Source of the DNA: Dendrophyllia cribrosa
Lineage: Eukaryota > Cnidaria > Anthozoa > Scleractinia > Dendrophylliidae
Assembly (NCBI GenBank): GCA_024195265.1
Contig: JAJLRJ010000006.1
Coordinates: forward strand, 9,868,639 to 9,932,638
Reading direction: 5' to 3'
DNA length: 64,000 bases
In this document: positions 42,003 to 53,753 of the stretch, piece by piece
Numbering within the stretch: the first letter of the stretch is position 1
Layout of the letters: every line of letters begins with the position of its first letter
Translations under genes and position numbers: made by a program
Notes under the pieces: generated by a model
Told to the model about the DNA's origin: nothing
Database searches by the model: none
What the model saw: only the letters and a program-made list of their open reading frames with translations

Positions 42003-42627
42003 TTCATCCCTCTTTCGAAGGGCGCACCTGAAACGGCAAATCACACGTGTTTTTCACCTTTGCTTTTTTGTTTTATTTTTACTTCAGCTTCCCAGACCAA
42101 CCGTACCCCTTAGTTGCCACAGTCAGAAAACGATGAAGTGAAAACAGAGATAACTTAATTAATGAAAGAGTTATACCCGAAATATCTGAGAGCCTGTCTG
42201 ACATGGCAATCACCTTTAGTAAGAAAGATTTTGTTTTAAACATAGCACCCAACCGCCATAGCATTTGCCTTTCTTTTGTGTACTTTTTGTAGACATTAAT
42301 TTATTAACTCAACGTTTAATATTCAGTTTAGGTTCAGTTCAAAAACAGTCAGGGCACTTACAAAGAGATCATGAGTGTTCAAAAAAGAACGAAATAAAAT
42401 TATGTTAAAGAGTTCCCCGGACTGAATAGTCTTTGTTTGAACTCACTCCTGCCGGACTGCTGTCACCTTGGATCCAGAGGTCCGTTCTCTGAATATCATG
42501 AGTGAAATTATCCGCATAAACGGTTAGAAGAGGCTCGGCGCGTATGAGGCGCCGTTTGTAAATTTATTAATATTGAAAGTTAAATCTCCAAAATGGTTAT
42601 TTCAAATAACCAGCTTTATCGCCAATT

Positions 42628-42833
42628 GCTAACTCCCAGAGTCAATTATGGAGACATGTAATGTAGTTCTAACTTGTGAGTCTGTGGATGAAATCCTATG
42701 GTGTGACCATTCAAATAAAACCTCTTCATCAGTACTTTTGCATGGTACCATTTGTTTTTCAATATTTTACAAAATGAATTTTGTGATTTTTCTTTAATTT
42801 TGATATTTGGCACCCTTGGGGGTGACTTGAGAG
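42628..42833. mobile_element. Diverged copy of the 27509 MITE
   Basis: Shares tcctatggtgtgaccattca and acttttgcatggtaccattt with 27509-27717. Terminal repeats are decayed. Confidence 0.75.
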
Positions 42834-43289
42834 AGACACACACACACCCTGGTCTAGTCTAGTCAGAGTAGTCTGGTTATATGGTACTATATGTGTCTCT
42901 TGGACAATTATAATCCTAAGGAAGGGGTCGACAATGTTTGTAACTTTGTCTCGTTTTCTTCACCGTGGCTCGTGCTATGCGCGAATCGGTTGATGTCCGG
43001 AAGATTCAAACAAAAGCGAATAACAATGCGCAAGAATAAATTGTTGTCGTTCAATAATTTCAGAAGTGTAGCGCTATCTCGTATAGACATTAAAACGACC
43101 TGAAGTGGCGAATATTGAACAAAACATGCCTCACCCGTGAAGAAAAAGCTATAATTATGATTATCTTCTCTACCTCGTTTCCTGTTATAACAGTGTACAG
43201 TTGATCTGTATGTCAAAAACTTCGTCCGTGGCTGCCGCTTCTTTGTTGCTTTGCTATCGTCTGAGAAAAGACGGCGACAATCGTCCGTT

Positions 43290-43342
43290 TTCCGCGGGGA
43301 GCAAGGAAATCGGATACGTCCGCGCGCAGGCTATTAATTTAC
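43290..43342 (+). repeat. Dispersed 50-bp repeat, also at 1068-1118
   Basis: ccgcggggagcaaggaaatc followed by ggatacgtccgcg is present in both places with about 3 differences. Family unknown. Confidence 0.75.
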
Positions 43343-43827
43343 AAATCGATATATCCTAAAGCAACTTGCTCTCTTGCTCTCTCAAAACCGGTCGTCGAAG
43401 TCTGCGGATAAGCCCCGCTTCACATTTGTCGCGAGCCGTCGGACGATTTTGGATTTGTTTTGATTCGTAATGCTCAGCTAATGCGGACAAATTTCACACT
43501 TTGCCGCTCCTTCCCTCGAATCGTTTATATGTTACATCCCTGATTTTGGGACGCACGTGAACAGACTTCTTTACTCTCGCTCCAGGGGGCGGGAAGATAA
43601 GAGACCCGAGGAACGAGGTTGGCCCCTAGGCACCAGGCATGCCAGACGCACGTCGCTATTGTCAAATATTAGGTATTCAATTGTTCAGGCATCGGGAACG
43701 CCCCCAATGTTCACAGCGCATTTTATCAAAAAAAAAATTGCAAGAGCTTTAGAAAATCGAAAGCTAAGCACCAAAGAATCATTTCCTGGGTCCTAAATAA
43801 GGCGAAATTCTGTCAAATCTCTGAATA

Positions 43828-43940
43828 TTGCTGACATCACGGTCACGTGCAAAACGTCACCCCTCCCCCGCTTGAAATAGGATGCGGGTCACAGAAGGTC
43901 ACCAATGGCAACTTTTGTGCCCTTTTAGCCAATCAGATGA
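43828..43940 (+). promoter_or_regulatory. Probable C/EBP promoter region
   Basis: Contains TGACATCAC (43832-43840), the E-box CACGTG (43844-43849), ACGTCAC (43854-43860, CRE half) and a CCAAT box in agccaatcag (~43928). ATF/CREB and bHLH sites are common upstream of C/EBP genes. The start of transcription is not visible; no TATA box. Confidence 0.45.
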
Positions 43941-44065
43941 AGGCGATTGTTATTATGTCTAAATTTGGTAGAGTGCCATTCAAGGCCGCCCTAAAATGCT
44001 GTGTCTGCCTCCTTTCAGTCCTCTTCCCAACCGCAACGATTCGGAAGCGTCGTCGAAAACGTTAA

Positions 44066-44215
44066 GGGTTTTTAACCCGACCATTTTGTAAGAATTTTAC
44101 CGGACAAGTCGCCAAAATACCTCCCTTAAAGGAACTAGATTTCCCCCTCCCCATCTTTGACGGACTGGACTTCAAGCAAGAGCCGGAGTCATGTGTTTAT
44201 TCATCATGTTCTCCT
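44066..44215 (+). other. 50-codon in-frame extension before the C/EBP ATG, no ATG
   Basis: Directly after a TAA at 44063-44065 the frame stays open into the C/EBP CDS and encodes KELDFPLPIFDGL and DFKQEPESC, acidic/hydrophobic segments that look like a transactivation motif. It has no ATG. It could be reached by a near-cognate start (a CTG occurs in FDGL) or by splicing from an upstream exon. Alternatively it is chance in a 5' UTR. Confidence 0.45.
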
Positions 44216-44950
44216 ATGGACGTGCTCGATCTCTATGAGTCGGGCGAATGGTCAGCTGCGAACTCCCCTTGCTCTGAGCTGTTCGAAGACGTAGACCTGA
44301 GCTCTGCTGACGATTTGGATGAGAGTTGCACGTATCTGAACGACATCGCGATCGACTTTGCCTCTTATCTGGACCCTGCCACCCTGAGTACCAGTCCCGA
44401 AGATTTGACCAAGTATTTAGCCCCCAACAATAATAGCAGAAAGCGTAAAGAAGTAGTGGAACCATATTTACCCGAAGTAGATCGAGGATACCTTCCTGTT
44501 AAAGTAGATTCCAAAGTAAATCCCCCGAAACCGGCTGTGACGTACAAATCAACAATCCTGGCAAAAGACAACGAAGAGAAGTCAACCAGGCTCCCTTCCA
44601 TCGCTTCGCAACTGAAGGCACCGAAATCTCGCCGAGGCTCTTCTTCCTCCAAGAAGCAACTGGCCGAGAAGGGCAGCGATGAATATCGCATGAAACGGGA
44701 ACGCAACAACATCGCGGTCCGCAAGAGCCGATTCAAGAGCAAGCAAAAGTATGTGGAAACGCAACATAAAGTTGATGAGCTGGCAGAGGAGAATTCTCGC
44801 CTACAATCCAAGGTCGATTTTCTCACTAAAGAGCTCAACGTTCTCCGTAGCCTGTTTTCTACCACCGGTGCTTACAAGGATCCAGTAGTGAACGCTGCTC
44901 TCCTGTCACACGGCATCCCGACTCCTCGTGGTCTTGTTGCCTCTCGTTAG
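44216..44950 (+). CDS. C/EBP-family bZIP transcription factor, intronless
   Basis: Nuclear DNA-binding activator, 244 residues. The N-terminus MDVLDLYESGEW and IDFASYLDPATL (~46-57) match the start and the first transactivation box of vertebrate C/EBPs, which supports this ATG. The bZIP lies at ~155-218: basic region MKRERNNIAVRKSRFKSK (~159-176), then a leucine zipper with KVDELAEENSRL and LTKELNVLRSLF. The RERNNIAVRKSR string is diagnostic of C/EBP. Middle region is Ser/Lys-rich (KSRRGSSSSKK), a likely nuclear localisation and modification region. As in vertebrates, the gene has no introns. It binds DNA as a dimer. The paralogue cannot be assigned. Regulation by upstream reading frames is plausible: an ATG at 43937 opens a 42-codon frame ending at 44065. 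Confidence 0.93.
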   Translation: MDVLDLYESGEWSAANSPCSELFEDVDLSSADDLDESCTYLNDIAIDFASYLDPATLSTSPEDLTKYLAPNNNSRKRKEVVEPYLPEVDRGYLPVKVDSKVNPPKPAVTYKSTILAKDNEEKSTRLPSIASQLKAPKSRRGSSSSKKQLAEKGSDEYRMKRERNNIAVRKSRFKSKQKYVETQHKVDELAEENSRLQSKVDFLTKELNVLRSLFSTTGAYKDPVVNAALLSHGIPTPRGLVASR

Positions 44951-45049
44951 ATTCCTCTAGCGAATGGAACTGTCTTTTAAACTGATTTGGGACGTAAAAA
45001 AATGTAGATCTCTGCAATATATATGATTATTCGTGTAACATCACAGCCG

Positions 45050-45055
45050 AATAAA
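45050..45055 (+). terminator. Polyadenylation signal of the C/EBP gene
   Basis: AATAAA 100 nt after the stop codon, in an AT-rich stretch. A short 3' UTR is implied. Confidence 0.7.
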
Positions 45056-45099
45056 TACAGATTGATCACAACGGATGTGTCATTGGTGTTGACTTCACA

Positions 45100-46230
45100 T
45101 CGAACGCTGTTGCCGGTACAGTACTCAATATTTTAATGTTTAATGGTTCCTTAAGGTTAACAAAACACCCGTCTCTAAAGCCAATTGCGAGACCTTTTCT
45201 ATACCAAAACAAAACTTGGTTAGCAACTTTCAATCCCTAGCCTTTGATCAATTTATTTTCGCTTTCCTTTGTAGCGGAAAAGCATGCATTCCTATTGAGT
45301 GTAAGCTTAATTTTGTCGACTTATTTGCATTCTAGAAAGTTATAAGCTTAAACATCGTTTTCTCAGCGAGAAAGCGCCGTAATTGTTTCATTCCCCTCAG
45401 AGAAAATGCAAATTGTAAGTAAAATGGTTTGTGCCGATATGTTGAGAACAATCGTTTAATATTTATGCTATAAAACGCCGATTGAGTTTGTTCAACAGCT
45501 TAATTTATTCTTGTTTGAAACGAGCTGAAACGCAACGGCGAGCAAGACAATGGAGTTGTCGAGACTACGGATAATTATGTTCTTTGTAAGGGTCTTCACT
45601 TTTGTTTTAATGTCGGAATGATCTATTCACCTCATTAATTATTTGCCCAAAACAACCGTTTTCTCTTCAGTTATTTAAAGTAAAGTATAGATTCCTAGGT
45701 AGGGTAAATACAATTTATTAGTCTCGGAGATGGGCATGTTCACGTCAAGTCTATTGTGTGTTGTGACATTATTTGCATGATCTAAGCGACCTTCTGTTGA
45801 ATTGTTTTTCATTGGACTTAGAAAATTAGCTTATAAAAGTTTCTGGGAATTATTCATGCTAATGTGGTCTGCTTTTGAGCAATGAATGTTTCTGTCCATA
45901 TTGAGTTTAATCTGTTGAAATACAACAATCCTAAATACACCAGATTAATATTGCTGACAATAATGCTTGACCATCATTCTGGTGCTTGTCTCAGATGTTA
46001 TTTTATATGCAAGGACAAGTTCAGTAACGACATGAATGACATAGGCACAAGTGTTAAGATAAACAGAAGAAGAACAGATGTCTCATTCTTCCTGTGTTGT
46101 CTTCACCAGAAATTAACACAGGCGAACCAACATGTTTGGTTTTTATTTGCTTACATGTATGCCATGTTAATTTCTAGTGAGGACAACATAAGAAAAGTGA
46201 CTGTCCATTCTACAATGTATGTATTATAAT
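45100..46230. other. Intergenic, no feature recognised
   Basis: AT-rich. A 115-codon frame (45882-46229) has no known domain and ends at the edge of the next element; not called. Confidence 0.5.
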
Positions 46231-46234
46231 ATTA

Positions 46235-46940
46235 CAGTGGATTTCAGCTTACTTTGGCTGCACTGGTTGCCAAGTAAAAGTTTGTTGGGAAATTTGTAAC
46301 TACGTTGCTTATTTGCCAATATTACATTTGTCACTCAGCCAACCAAATTGCAAACTTTGTTTTGAAGTTCGTGATCTCAGCGTAAAGAAATTGGTCAACT
46401 CAAAAGTTTTCAAAAATAAGACAATTTTAATTTGGAAAATCAGAACAATGGCCAAAAGAAATTAACAAGCAAGATTTTTGTTTACATTTAGTATTTCAGA
46501 AAATCTGTTCAGAAGTTGTAATATCAATCCATTTTTTTTACTGAAACTAAATCATAAACAACAGAAAATAACACAAGCAAAGATTGCAAGATATTTAAAG
46601 TGAACATATAAGAATATATATCTACCATACGTGGTGGTCAAATTCGAAACCACAACTGAAATAGCGGCTTGCATCTTAATGATCACACGGTGAAAATAAT
46701 CCGAACATTGCCAGTGTATAGATTTGTCTTGGACGTCCACAAAATTATCTTACAGAAAACCACCCATAGCTAAAATTGGTTTGCCTTTGCAAATAACAAA
46801 AGTACAACCTTTATTGTTGGCAACTTCATTGTTCGCAATTTGGTTGGCTAACTGACAAATGTAATTAACTTCGCAGCATGGTTCCAAATTTCCTAACGAA
46901 CCTGGCAACCGGCACAGCCAAAGTAAGCTGAAATTCACTG
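46235..46940. mobile_element. TA-flanked MITE with CAGTGGATTTCAGCTTACTT ends
   Basis: TA at 46233-46234 and 46941-46942; inverted ends of ~60 bp or more (cagtggatttcagcttactt and its inverse). No transposase. TA target suggests Tc1/mariner mobilisation. Confidence 0.85.
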
Positions 46941-46942
46941 TA

Positions 46943-47305
46943 AGCTTGCGCCTATCCCAGACTGTTTCTATCTTTTAAGTTTCAGAGCTCTGTGATTTGG
47001 AGGTTTTTAATAATTCACTTTCAAGTGCTTGAAGCACAGTCTCCCACGTAATTTCCGAGATCATAAGACAGCTTTGCCTCCTCAGCAGTGAACTCTTTGG
47101 GTATGAAGAGTGTGGCTGAATAGAAGGGTAGGCTACAAACAAGTAAAGACGACAAAACCTCCACATATTTTATCCTTTTGCCACCAACCCCAGGGTTACT
47201 TGCAGACAATGTGACATTTCTTCATTTTTTAAATTGCAAATGTAATGGAATTTCTTTTTGCAGCCAGACCATTTGATGGAACCAATAATGCATGGCAATC
47301 TTATA
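46943..47305. other. Intergenic, nothing recognised
   Basis: No coding or repeat signal that I can support. Confidence 0.4.
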
Positions 47306-47544
47306 CCCCATTCGCACCAACGCTTAAACATGTTTAAATGATGTTTAGTTTAAAACAGGTTTAGAAAAATACCTCAACCTCCCGTAATATTTGGAGTGAA
47401 ATCTTTACTAAAAGAAACTTTATTGACTTTATTATCATTCCAGGTAGTTTGAGTCATATACATTTCAAAACGTTCAAGATAGAGGCTAAAACATAGTTAA
47501 ACTAAACAACATTTAAACATGTTTAACCGTTGGTGTGAATGGGG
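47306..47544. mobile_element. Foldback MITE with CCCCATTCGCACCAACG ends
   Basis: ccccattcgcaccaacgctt, aaacatgtttaaatg at the left; inverse at the right. A related half-copy may be 8690-8760 (aaacatgtttcaacgaaac). Confidence 0.85.
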
Positions 47545-49370
47545 CATTAGTAACCATGTGCATTAGTAACCATGTGCATGTATGTGACCACTTTTCCAAA
47601 ATGGCATTTTTTTCTATTCAAATTTTTCAAGTCGAAACCATCTCTAAGTGACCGTGACCACGTTCAACACTGGTGATTTCAATTTTCTATTGTTTTTAAC
47701 CTAGTAAGCTCAACCACTTGCCCATATTTCAAAGTCACTACAGACACAAATTGACTAATGTATTGCAGTACGTCCTTGCGTCAAGATGCAATATTATACC
47801 TGCCAACTTTTTCCGAGTGATACGTGTGAGTATTTTTTGCGGGAGTGCCAGGATTTCCAAAGGTGATCTGACCAAATCCGAAAAAGTTTCCATGGACCTC
47901 AGACCTCCGTTTAACAACATCCAGCTGTAATCATAATGTTCAGAACGATAAAAACCTACAAAAACGTGCCAAACTTTCGTGAACGTAACTAGAATATTTT
48001 TTATTGGATCATGTGATCAGTGTAAGGCTGATAGCTCAAATCTGCAAGTCAGGCGTGAGAAATTGCTCCATATAGGTGTAAGTTGGTGTGAGATCGGAGT
48101 TTTGGACTCTCGGGCGTGAGGCTTGGCAGTTAAACAATATTCTGTGCTGATATAAGTGTTTTGTCATGATTCAGAGTTTAAGACCACTCTGACCTTTCAT
48201 AAGCGACCACCTTGGTTTTACATTTTCTGTGGTCGCTGACAGGAGCTTCATCTGTAATTCGATTGTTATCAATTTTAATGCACTATTTTCCATGTAAATT
48301 CAAAGAAAATTTATTTGTGATAATCGATGCATCCATAATTGGATCATTGATTTTCATCGACATTAGCCAGGGTTCTAATAAAATAATATACAGCACTTTT
48401 CAATCTTTGCTGTCATCACTCGGATGTGGTTTTCATTGGAATGTTGTTATTTGACTAAAGTAAAAATGTGTATTGAGTCAACTTGTCAACTGCAGCTGGG
48501 GCTATCAAAAATCTTATGAAATGGCCTGCCTAAACTGGTTGTGTTTGCCCATTTCCATGCTGCAGAGTATGGAAAACAGAATGTTGTAGGTTTACTGCCA
48601 ATTCACCAGATGACTATTAAAAGTTTCCATCCTTTATGGCAAGAAAAATTCTTGAAAAGCACTATTTTATTTTGATCTTTGCCATAATTCTGATCATGAC
48701 TTGTACAGCACTTATTTTTCATTGGAATGATAACTAATTGAAACAATAACTAGTCATTCACAGAGTGTCAGTAGTGTTGTCAGCAGCTGGCACTATCTTT
48801 TTTACAATGCAAGGTAGTATAGTCTGCCTTGATGTGCATCCATGTTCTCTTCCTTCAAAACTGAACATGAGCAAAATTGGGGGGGGCAGCAGAACTAAGT
48901 TAGCCAGTTCTTGATAGTTTTTGCCACACCAATTTGTGCTGGGTTTTTACTTTCTCCCGCGCTGACTTACTTCCCCTGGGTCTCCAACTGAGGATGCTAT
49001 CAATCTGGTTACTCCTCCCATTCCCCAGGGCAAGCAGCCTGGCTAGTACCATCTGGGAGTCGGGCTATAAAACTAATCAAACAAATATAAATTATTTTTA
49101 TGTAGCTGTTCAAATTCCTGCACTCATGCAGTTGTCTGAAGTGAACATCTCTGAGATTAATTTGGGGGGTATTATGTGGCAGTGTTGAATTCCATCTCTT
49201 TGTAAGGCCTAACAGACTGTAAATCCCTGGAAGATAGCAATATCAATTCTTCTGTATTTTTCAGTGTTGGAATTAAAACACTGAAGGCAGCATGCATCTT
49301 TTTTCCCTTCATGGTTGCATGCCTTGACAAATATCATTGTTTTACTTTCTCAGCTGTACAGGAACAAAAA
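47545..49370. other. Intergenic, nothing recognised
   Basis: AT-rich with no domain-bearing frame. A short C/T-G rich segment at 48930-49060 shows no known family. Confidence 0.4.
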
Positions 49371-49683
49371 CCCTGGCGGGGGGGGGGACTCTGATATAAA
49401 AATGACAAGGGTGCTCGTCGTACCTTTTAGGGGTCAAAATTTGTAGATTGGTACCGCTTAGGGTACTAAAATCTGAAATGACCACCGTTAGAGTTATTGC
49501 GGTACCTTTTAGGGCATGAGCCGAAAAAATATGACGTGTTGTTTTTGAATTGGTACCTCTTAGGGGTAAAAATTATTTTGAGCCACGCTCATCAAACAAG
49601 ATTCTGGTACCTTTAAGGGTGTTTTTCGAAAATTTCCGATGAGCATCCCCGTCATTTTTATATGGGAGTCCCCCCTCCCCGGG
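49371..49683. mobile_element. GC-tipped foldback element, copy D
   Basis: From ccctggcggggggggggact to gtcccccctccccggg; ACAAAAA lies on both sides (49364-49370 and 49684-49690). The interior shows four ggtacc..ttaggg motifs. Best interior match to copy B. Confidence 0.85.
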
Positions 49684-49884
49684 ACAAAAACATTCTACCA
49701 TCTCTGGAAATATTTGTTTAAATTTAATGTGGAAATTCCAATATCAAGCATTAGCCTTGAGGAATATTTCCAGATATGTTTTCATGACCAATAAGATCAC
49801 TGAAATGATAGCTATTGTGATAAACATACATACAATGCAAGTTGACATGATATAAAGATTCCAACATGTACCTGATCATGACCT

Positions 49885-50350
49885 CATGATGAAGTAATAA
49901 TAATAATGTATCATTTATATAGCACCATTTCCTTGTAGCCCAATGGTGCTTTACAATCACAATTCATTAAATGAATAAACTAGAACTAAGAATAGTCAAA
50001 ATATACAAATTTAATCAAATTAAATAAGCTAAAATTAAATAAAACTAGAAGTCATCAATACAACTCTAATCATAAGCCTGATTAAAAAAATAAGTTTTGA
50101 TATTAGCTTTAAAACTAGCTATAGTCTTACGGTTATGAATTACATCCGGCAAGGAATTCTAAAGTTTTGGTGCAACATACTGAAAAGTATGCTCACCATA
50201 GCATGATAATTTTGCACATGGGATTTTTAGGAGCTGATGGGTTGATGAGCATAATCTAGTGGGTTTATATAGCTGTAACATGTCTGAAATATAACCTGGG
50301 GCTAATCCATTTAGTAGTCAAATTACTTTGATGAGCTTCCACTCTTACTA
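49885..50350 (-). mobile_element. Degenerate LINE 3' tail
   Basis: Starts atttatatagcaccatttcc (a 3'-UTR motif also seen at 54205) and, read on the minus strand, keeps traces of the PKLWNSLPDV-like end of CR1/jockey-type reverse transcriptase. Many stops. Confidence 0.5.
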
Positions 50351-50459
50351 ATGTGGCAACAACAGCATCAACCTCTCTACAGCAGACATGTTTTCTTGCT
50401 CCGACTTCTTATGCATGCACTGAAATCCTATTATTGACCTTATATCTCCCTGTGAAGGC

Positions 50460-50565
50460 CACCACCACCAACAACAACCACAATTTATTTTTCAAATAAT
50501 AAAACGAAATATAGTAGCAACCCACAAATAACTAGAGTTAATCGTGGTGGGTTGCTGTGCACACC
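50460..50565 (-). mobile_element. LINE terminal fragment with (GTT)n tail
   Basis: accaacaacaaccacaattt then cgtggtgggttgctg, similar to 60067-60150 (acaacaacaacaattttatt, cgaggcgggttgtc). A short 3' end of a related LINE. Confidence 0.5.
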
Positions 50566-50975
50566 TCTTTATAATGTGTTGTTTCAGAAAATATACCCCT
50601 CCCACAGAATGTTTTTTGGTTTGGACCCCCCCCCCCCCCCCCCCCCCCCCCACACACACCCCACCCCTCTGAAAATTCCAATTTAACTTCATACTTTCCC
50701 TTAAAAAATTTGGCTTTTGAGACCCTCCCCTTCGGAATTTCCAATAATCTTCCATGGGGGTGGTATTGTTATTTTCTGGAACCACAATGCCCAAAAAATT
50801 ATGTCCAAGGTTAATGACCCTTTACAAAGAGGTTTGATTGTTTTGTGTTTGTGTGTGTGTGTGTTTTTTTTTTGCTGGAATATGGCTTTCAATTGCCCAG
50901 ATATGAGACATTGATAAGATGATAAAATTATTATTCATTTATTACCTGTAATCCCAGAGTGGAATGTACCTTGGA

Positions 50976-52212
50976 GAGGGGGGGGGGGGGGTACTCATAA
51001 AAAATTATATAAGCTATGGGTATGTGCTCAGCTGTAAAGGATACACTGAATGCGAATACGGCCGTCGAGCGGTGTTTTGTTTGGCCAGTTTTTCAGAGAA
51101 ATTAATTATATCACTTAAACAAGTGCTTCTTACAGTAAGTGTATCATCTTGCAAAGTTTGAGTGTTTTGGGTTTAACGGTTGCAAAGTTATGGCTCACTG
51201 AAATTTTAAGCATTTGTATGAGAAAAGACATTCTATCCTCACTAGCCTCGCTTTCATGTTTTTCCCAAAATGTGATTGCCTATAACTTCTCCTAAAATAA
51301 AAATATGGCCTTGAAAATGCATGCAATGACTTATTTTGGCCTAATCTTTATCATTATCTTATAATGCTTTTCTTTTCTTGAGAACTTGTCAAAACAAAAA
51401 ATTGTTGGACGGCCATATTTGCATTCGGTGTATAATATGGTTTTCAAGCAGTTTAGTCTGGGATAGGGTATATAAAAATCAGAAGGTTTCCGTCTAGAAT
51501 AGGGTAGCATGTACCATCAAATATTATTGATCAAATTGGCATGAATATAGTAAGAGTTCCTGAAAAAGTCTCGGGGATAATAGGACAAACTGAATGCAAG
51601 GCTGGCTCTACGTCAATGGGCTGATACATGCATGTATATTCAGCAGCCAATATTTCGGCTAACAAAATTAGCCTTCCTCAGGGCCAGGGCTATACTAAAG
51701 GAAAATACCTATTAACGGCTCCTTGATAGGATAGGGATAGGCTAGGGATTTTTTATGTCAAGTCTAGAACAGGGGTGCAAAATGCAGCTCAAATACTTCT
51801 TTGGGAAAGAGAGGGCTGGGGGCATCAGGCTTATCCTGGCTCCAACTGTCTTTTCATCTAAGGGTGGGCTATTTACAATGATCCAAACCCTGGGGGCCAA
51901 GAGGGGGTACTTGGATACAACAGTGACTGGGAAATATGCGGATGAGGCCAAACTGTTAGACCCCCAAAAAGTCCTATGTAGTTTGCGTTTGTACATGAAG
52001 CTGATACAATATTGTTTGACATAAAAAATGAGAACCCTGGGTTTCACTTTTGGTCAAACCCTTATAAAAAAAAGTAACCTACCAAAATCTTTCACCCAAA
52101 AAGTCACCACAAATTTTTCCAACCCAAAAAAAGTCCTCAGATCACTTATTAAAAACCCCAAAAATGCCTTCACACCTACCTGTCGCTAATATATAAACCC
52201 GAGTACCCCCCT
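50976..52212. mobile_element. Large GC-tipped foldback element, copy F
   Basis: Left gggggggtactcataaaaaa, right cccgagtacccccctgg. The interior is full of atagggtat/aaaccc-type repeats and holds hammerhead-like motif D. Contains no supported gene; 89-101 codon frames overlap on both strands. Confidence 0.55.
51636..51692 (-). ncRNA. Hammerhead-ribozyme-like motif D
   Basis: Minus strand: CTGAGGA (51675-51681), stem II GGCTAA/TTAGCC with loop TTTTG, GAAA (51653-51656), TATT then GGC, which can pair with GCC before the core. Same layout (extra A after CUGANGA) as motifs B and C. Confidence 0.5.
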
Positions 52213-52494
52213 GGGGCTGGGAGGCTCTTGAGACCAACTATTTTCTTGATAACATTGCCGGAATTGTAATTGCAGAATTTGACATTAAGATATTGAATTC
52301 TACAATGACAGTCCCAGCAATACACTGCAAATTTACCAAAATTAAATGGAGTCCAGGCCCACTGATATTTTATCAAAACATGACAAAAGCTTGTTTGATC
52401 ATTGATAGCATATTATGCACAGTCTGCCACTCAAACAGAACATGGCAAGCCAGGACTGGTCCACCTGTGTAACAAATTCCAATCTTCTGGAAAG

Positions 52495-52640
52495 GTCAGG
52501 GGCGTAGCTAGGATTTTTCAAAGCGGGGGGTCACACTATGTCATGCCCAGGGTACCTTTTACTAAAATTATCTTACAAGGGGGGCGGGGGGTCACAGGCA
52601 CCCCAGGACCCCCCCTACATATACCGGCCTGAAGGTATCA
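52495..52640. mobile_element. Fragment with GGGGCGTAGCTAGG end
   Basis: aggggcgtagctaggatttt, then ccaggaccccccctacatat. This is the typical terminal sequence of some invertebrate DNA transposons. Only a short derivative remains. Confidence 0.5.
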
Positions 52641-52937
52641 ATCCTTTAATTTCCAATGTCAAAGTACACATTTTCAAGCCTTAATCTTGTCCCCGTACTT
52701 TTCTTATATATAGCAGTATAGGGAAAAAGTTGTTAAATATCAAGAGGTTTCATCTTGTTTGATCATATCCTTAAATCTCATGACCTCTCTGATTGATTAA
52801 GCATTGATGTCATAAAGAGATATTTTATGCTGATAACTACTGGGGCTTCTTCCACCCAGGTCTTCCACCAACCCTGTGGCTGTACCCACCACCCCCACCC
52901 CTCAGGAAAATATATGGCTATGCCTTCTTGAGTTTAA

Positions 52938-53060
52938 GGGACACTGTCACAAGGGCGCATGCGCCAGTTTCAAATTGACACTTCGCATGTTAAAATTTAG
53001 GCTAAACTTTTCAAGTTTCGATTCGAGAAACCGGCACATGCGCCCTCATGACAGTGCCCC
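52938..53060. mobile_element. 123-bp MITE
   Basis: gggacactgtcacaagggcg at the left and cgccctcatgacagtgcccc at the right. No clear target duplication. Confidence 0.8.
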
Positions 53061-53076
53061 ATTAATTAAGGCTCCC

Positions 53077-53753
53077 GCTACCTAAATATTTTTTTTTTTT
53101 TTTTTTTTTTTAGATGCATGTTTATTTACATTTACTCCTTATAGATACAAACAGTACAAACTAACTAACACTGCAACTAACCAACTAACAGTACAAAAGT
53201 TAGTTATTGACAGTACAAACTTACGTTACTTAGTAAAACTACTAGTACTAGCAATACAACGCTAACAGTACAAATAATAGTAACAATACTTAGACAACCT
53301 TGTAAAACTAATAATACTAGCAATACGACACTAACAGTTCGAATATTTGTCCTGCTTTATAACATATAGAAAGAAAAATGAATGATAAAGCAAAGGGAAC
53401 TAAATGTTTTGTAAAAAGTCCCATTTTTTAATATATTTATCTTGTTCATCTGATTTGATTGCAATGTATTTTTCTAACATTAATTTGTCACGAACTAAAG
53501 ATATAAATTCGCTAAACTGAAATTTATCTTTGGCACCGGCTTTGACGTATAAATAGTATTTTCCTATAATGATAAGATGATTTAGGGCTAAACAGTATCG
53601 AGAAGAACAAAAAATACCGTATAAAACATCCAAGTTCGATAGATGGACCTTTTTTCGACTGTGGGCACTATACCAGTCTTGGAATTCGACCCAGAAAGAG
53701 CTAGCTTGCGTGCATTCTATGAACAAGTGCCAGTTAGTGTGCTACCTAAATAT
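53077..53753 (-). mobile_element. 5'-truncated L1-like LINE insertion with 13-bp duplication
   Basis: GCTACCTAAATAT occurs at 53077-53089 and 53741-53753. Between them is a poly-T run (minus-strand poly-A tail) and a minus-strand frame (53400-53726) whose end resembles the C-terminus of L1/Tx1 reverse transcriptases (FIECTQASSFWVEF; LNHLIIIGKYYLY). Only about 650 bp were inserted. Confidence 0.85.

Noticed and set aside
45882..46229. 115-codon frame between C/EBP and a MITE
   Set aside because: No domain, no signal peptide or homology, ends at the element edge.
34836..49683. TTAGGG/CCCTAA words suggesting telomeric sequence
   Set aside because: Not in tandem; they are parts of ggtacc..ttaggg modules in foldback elements.
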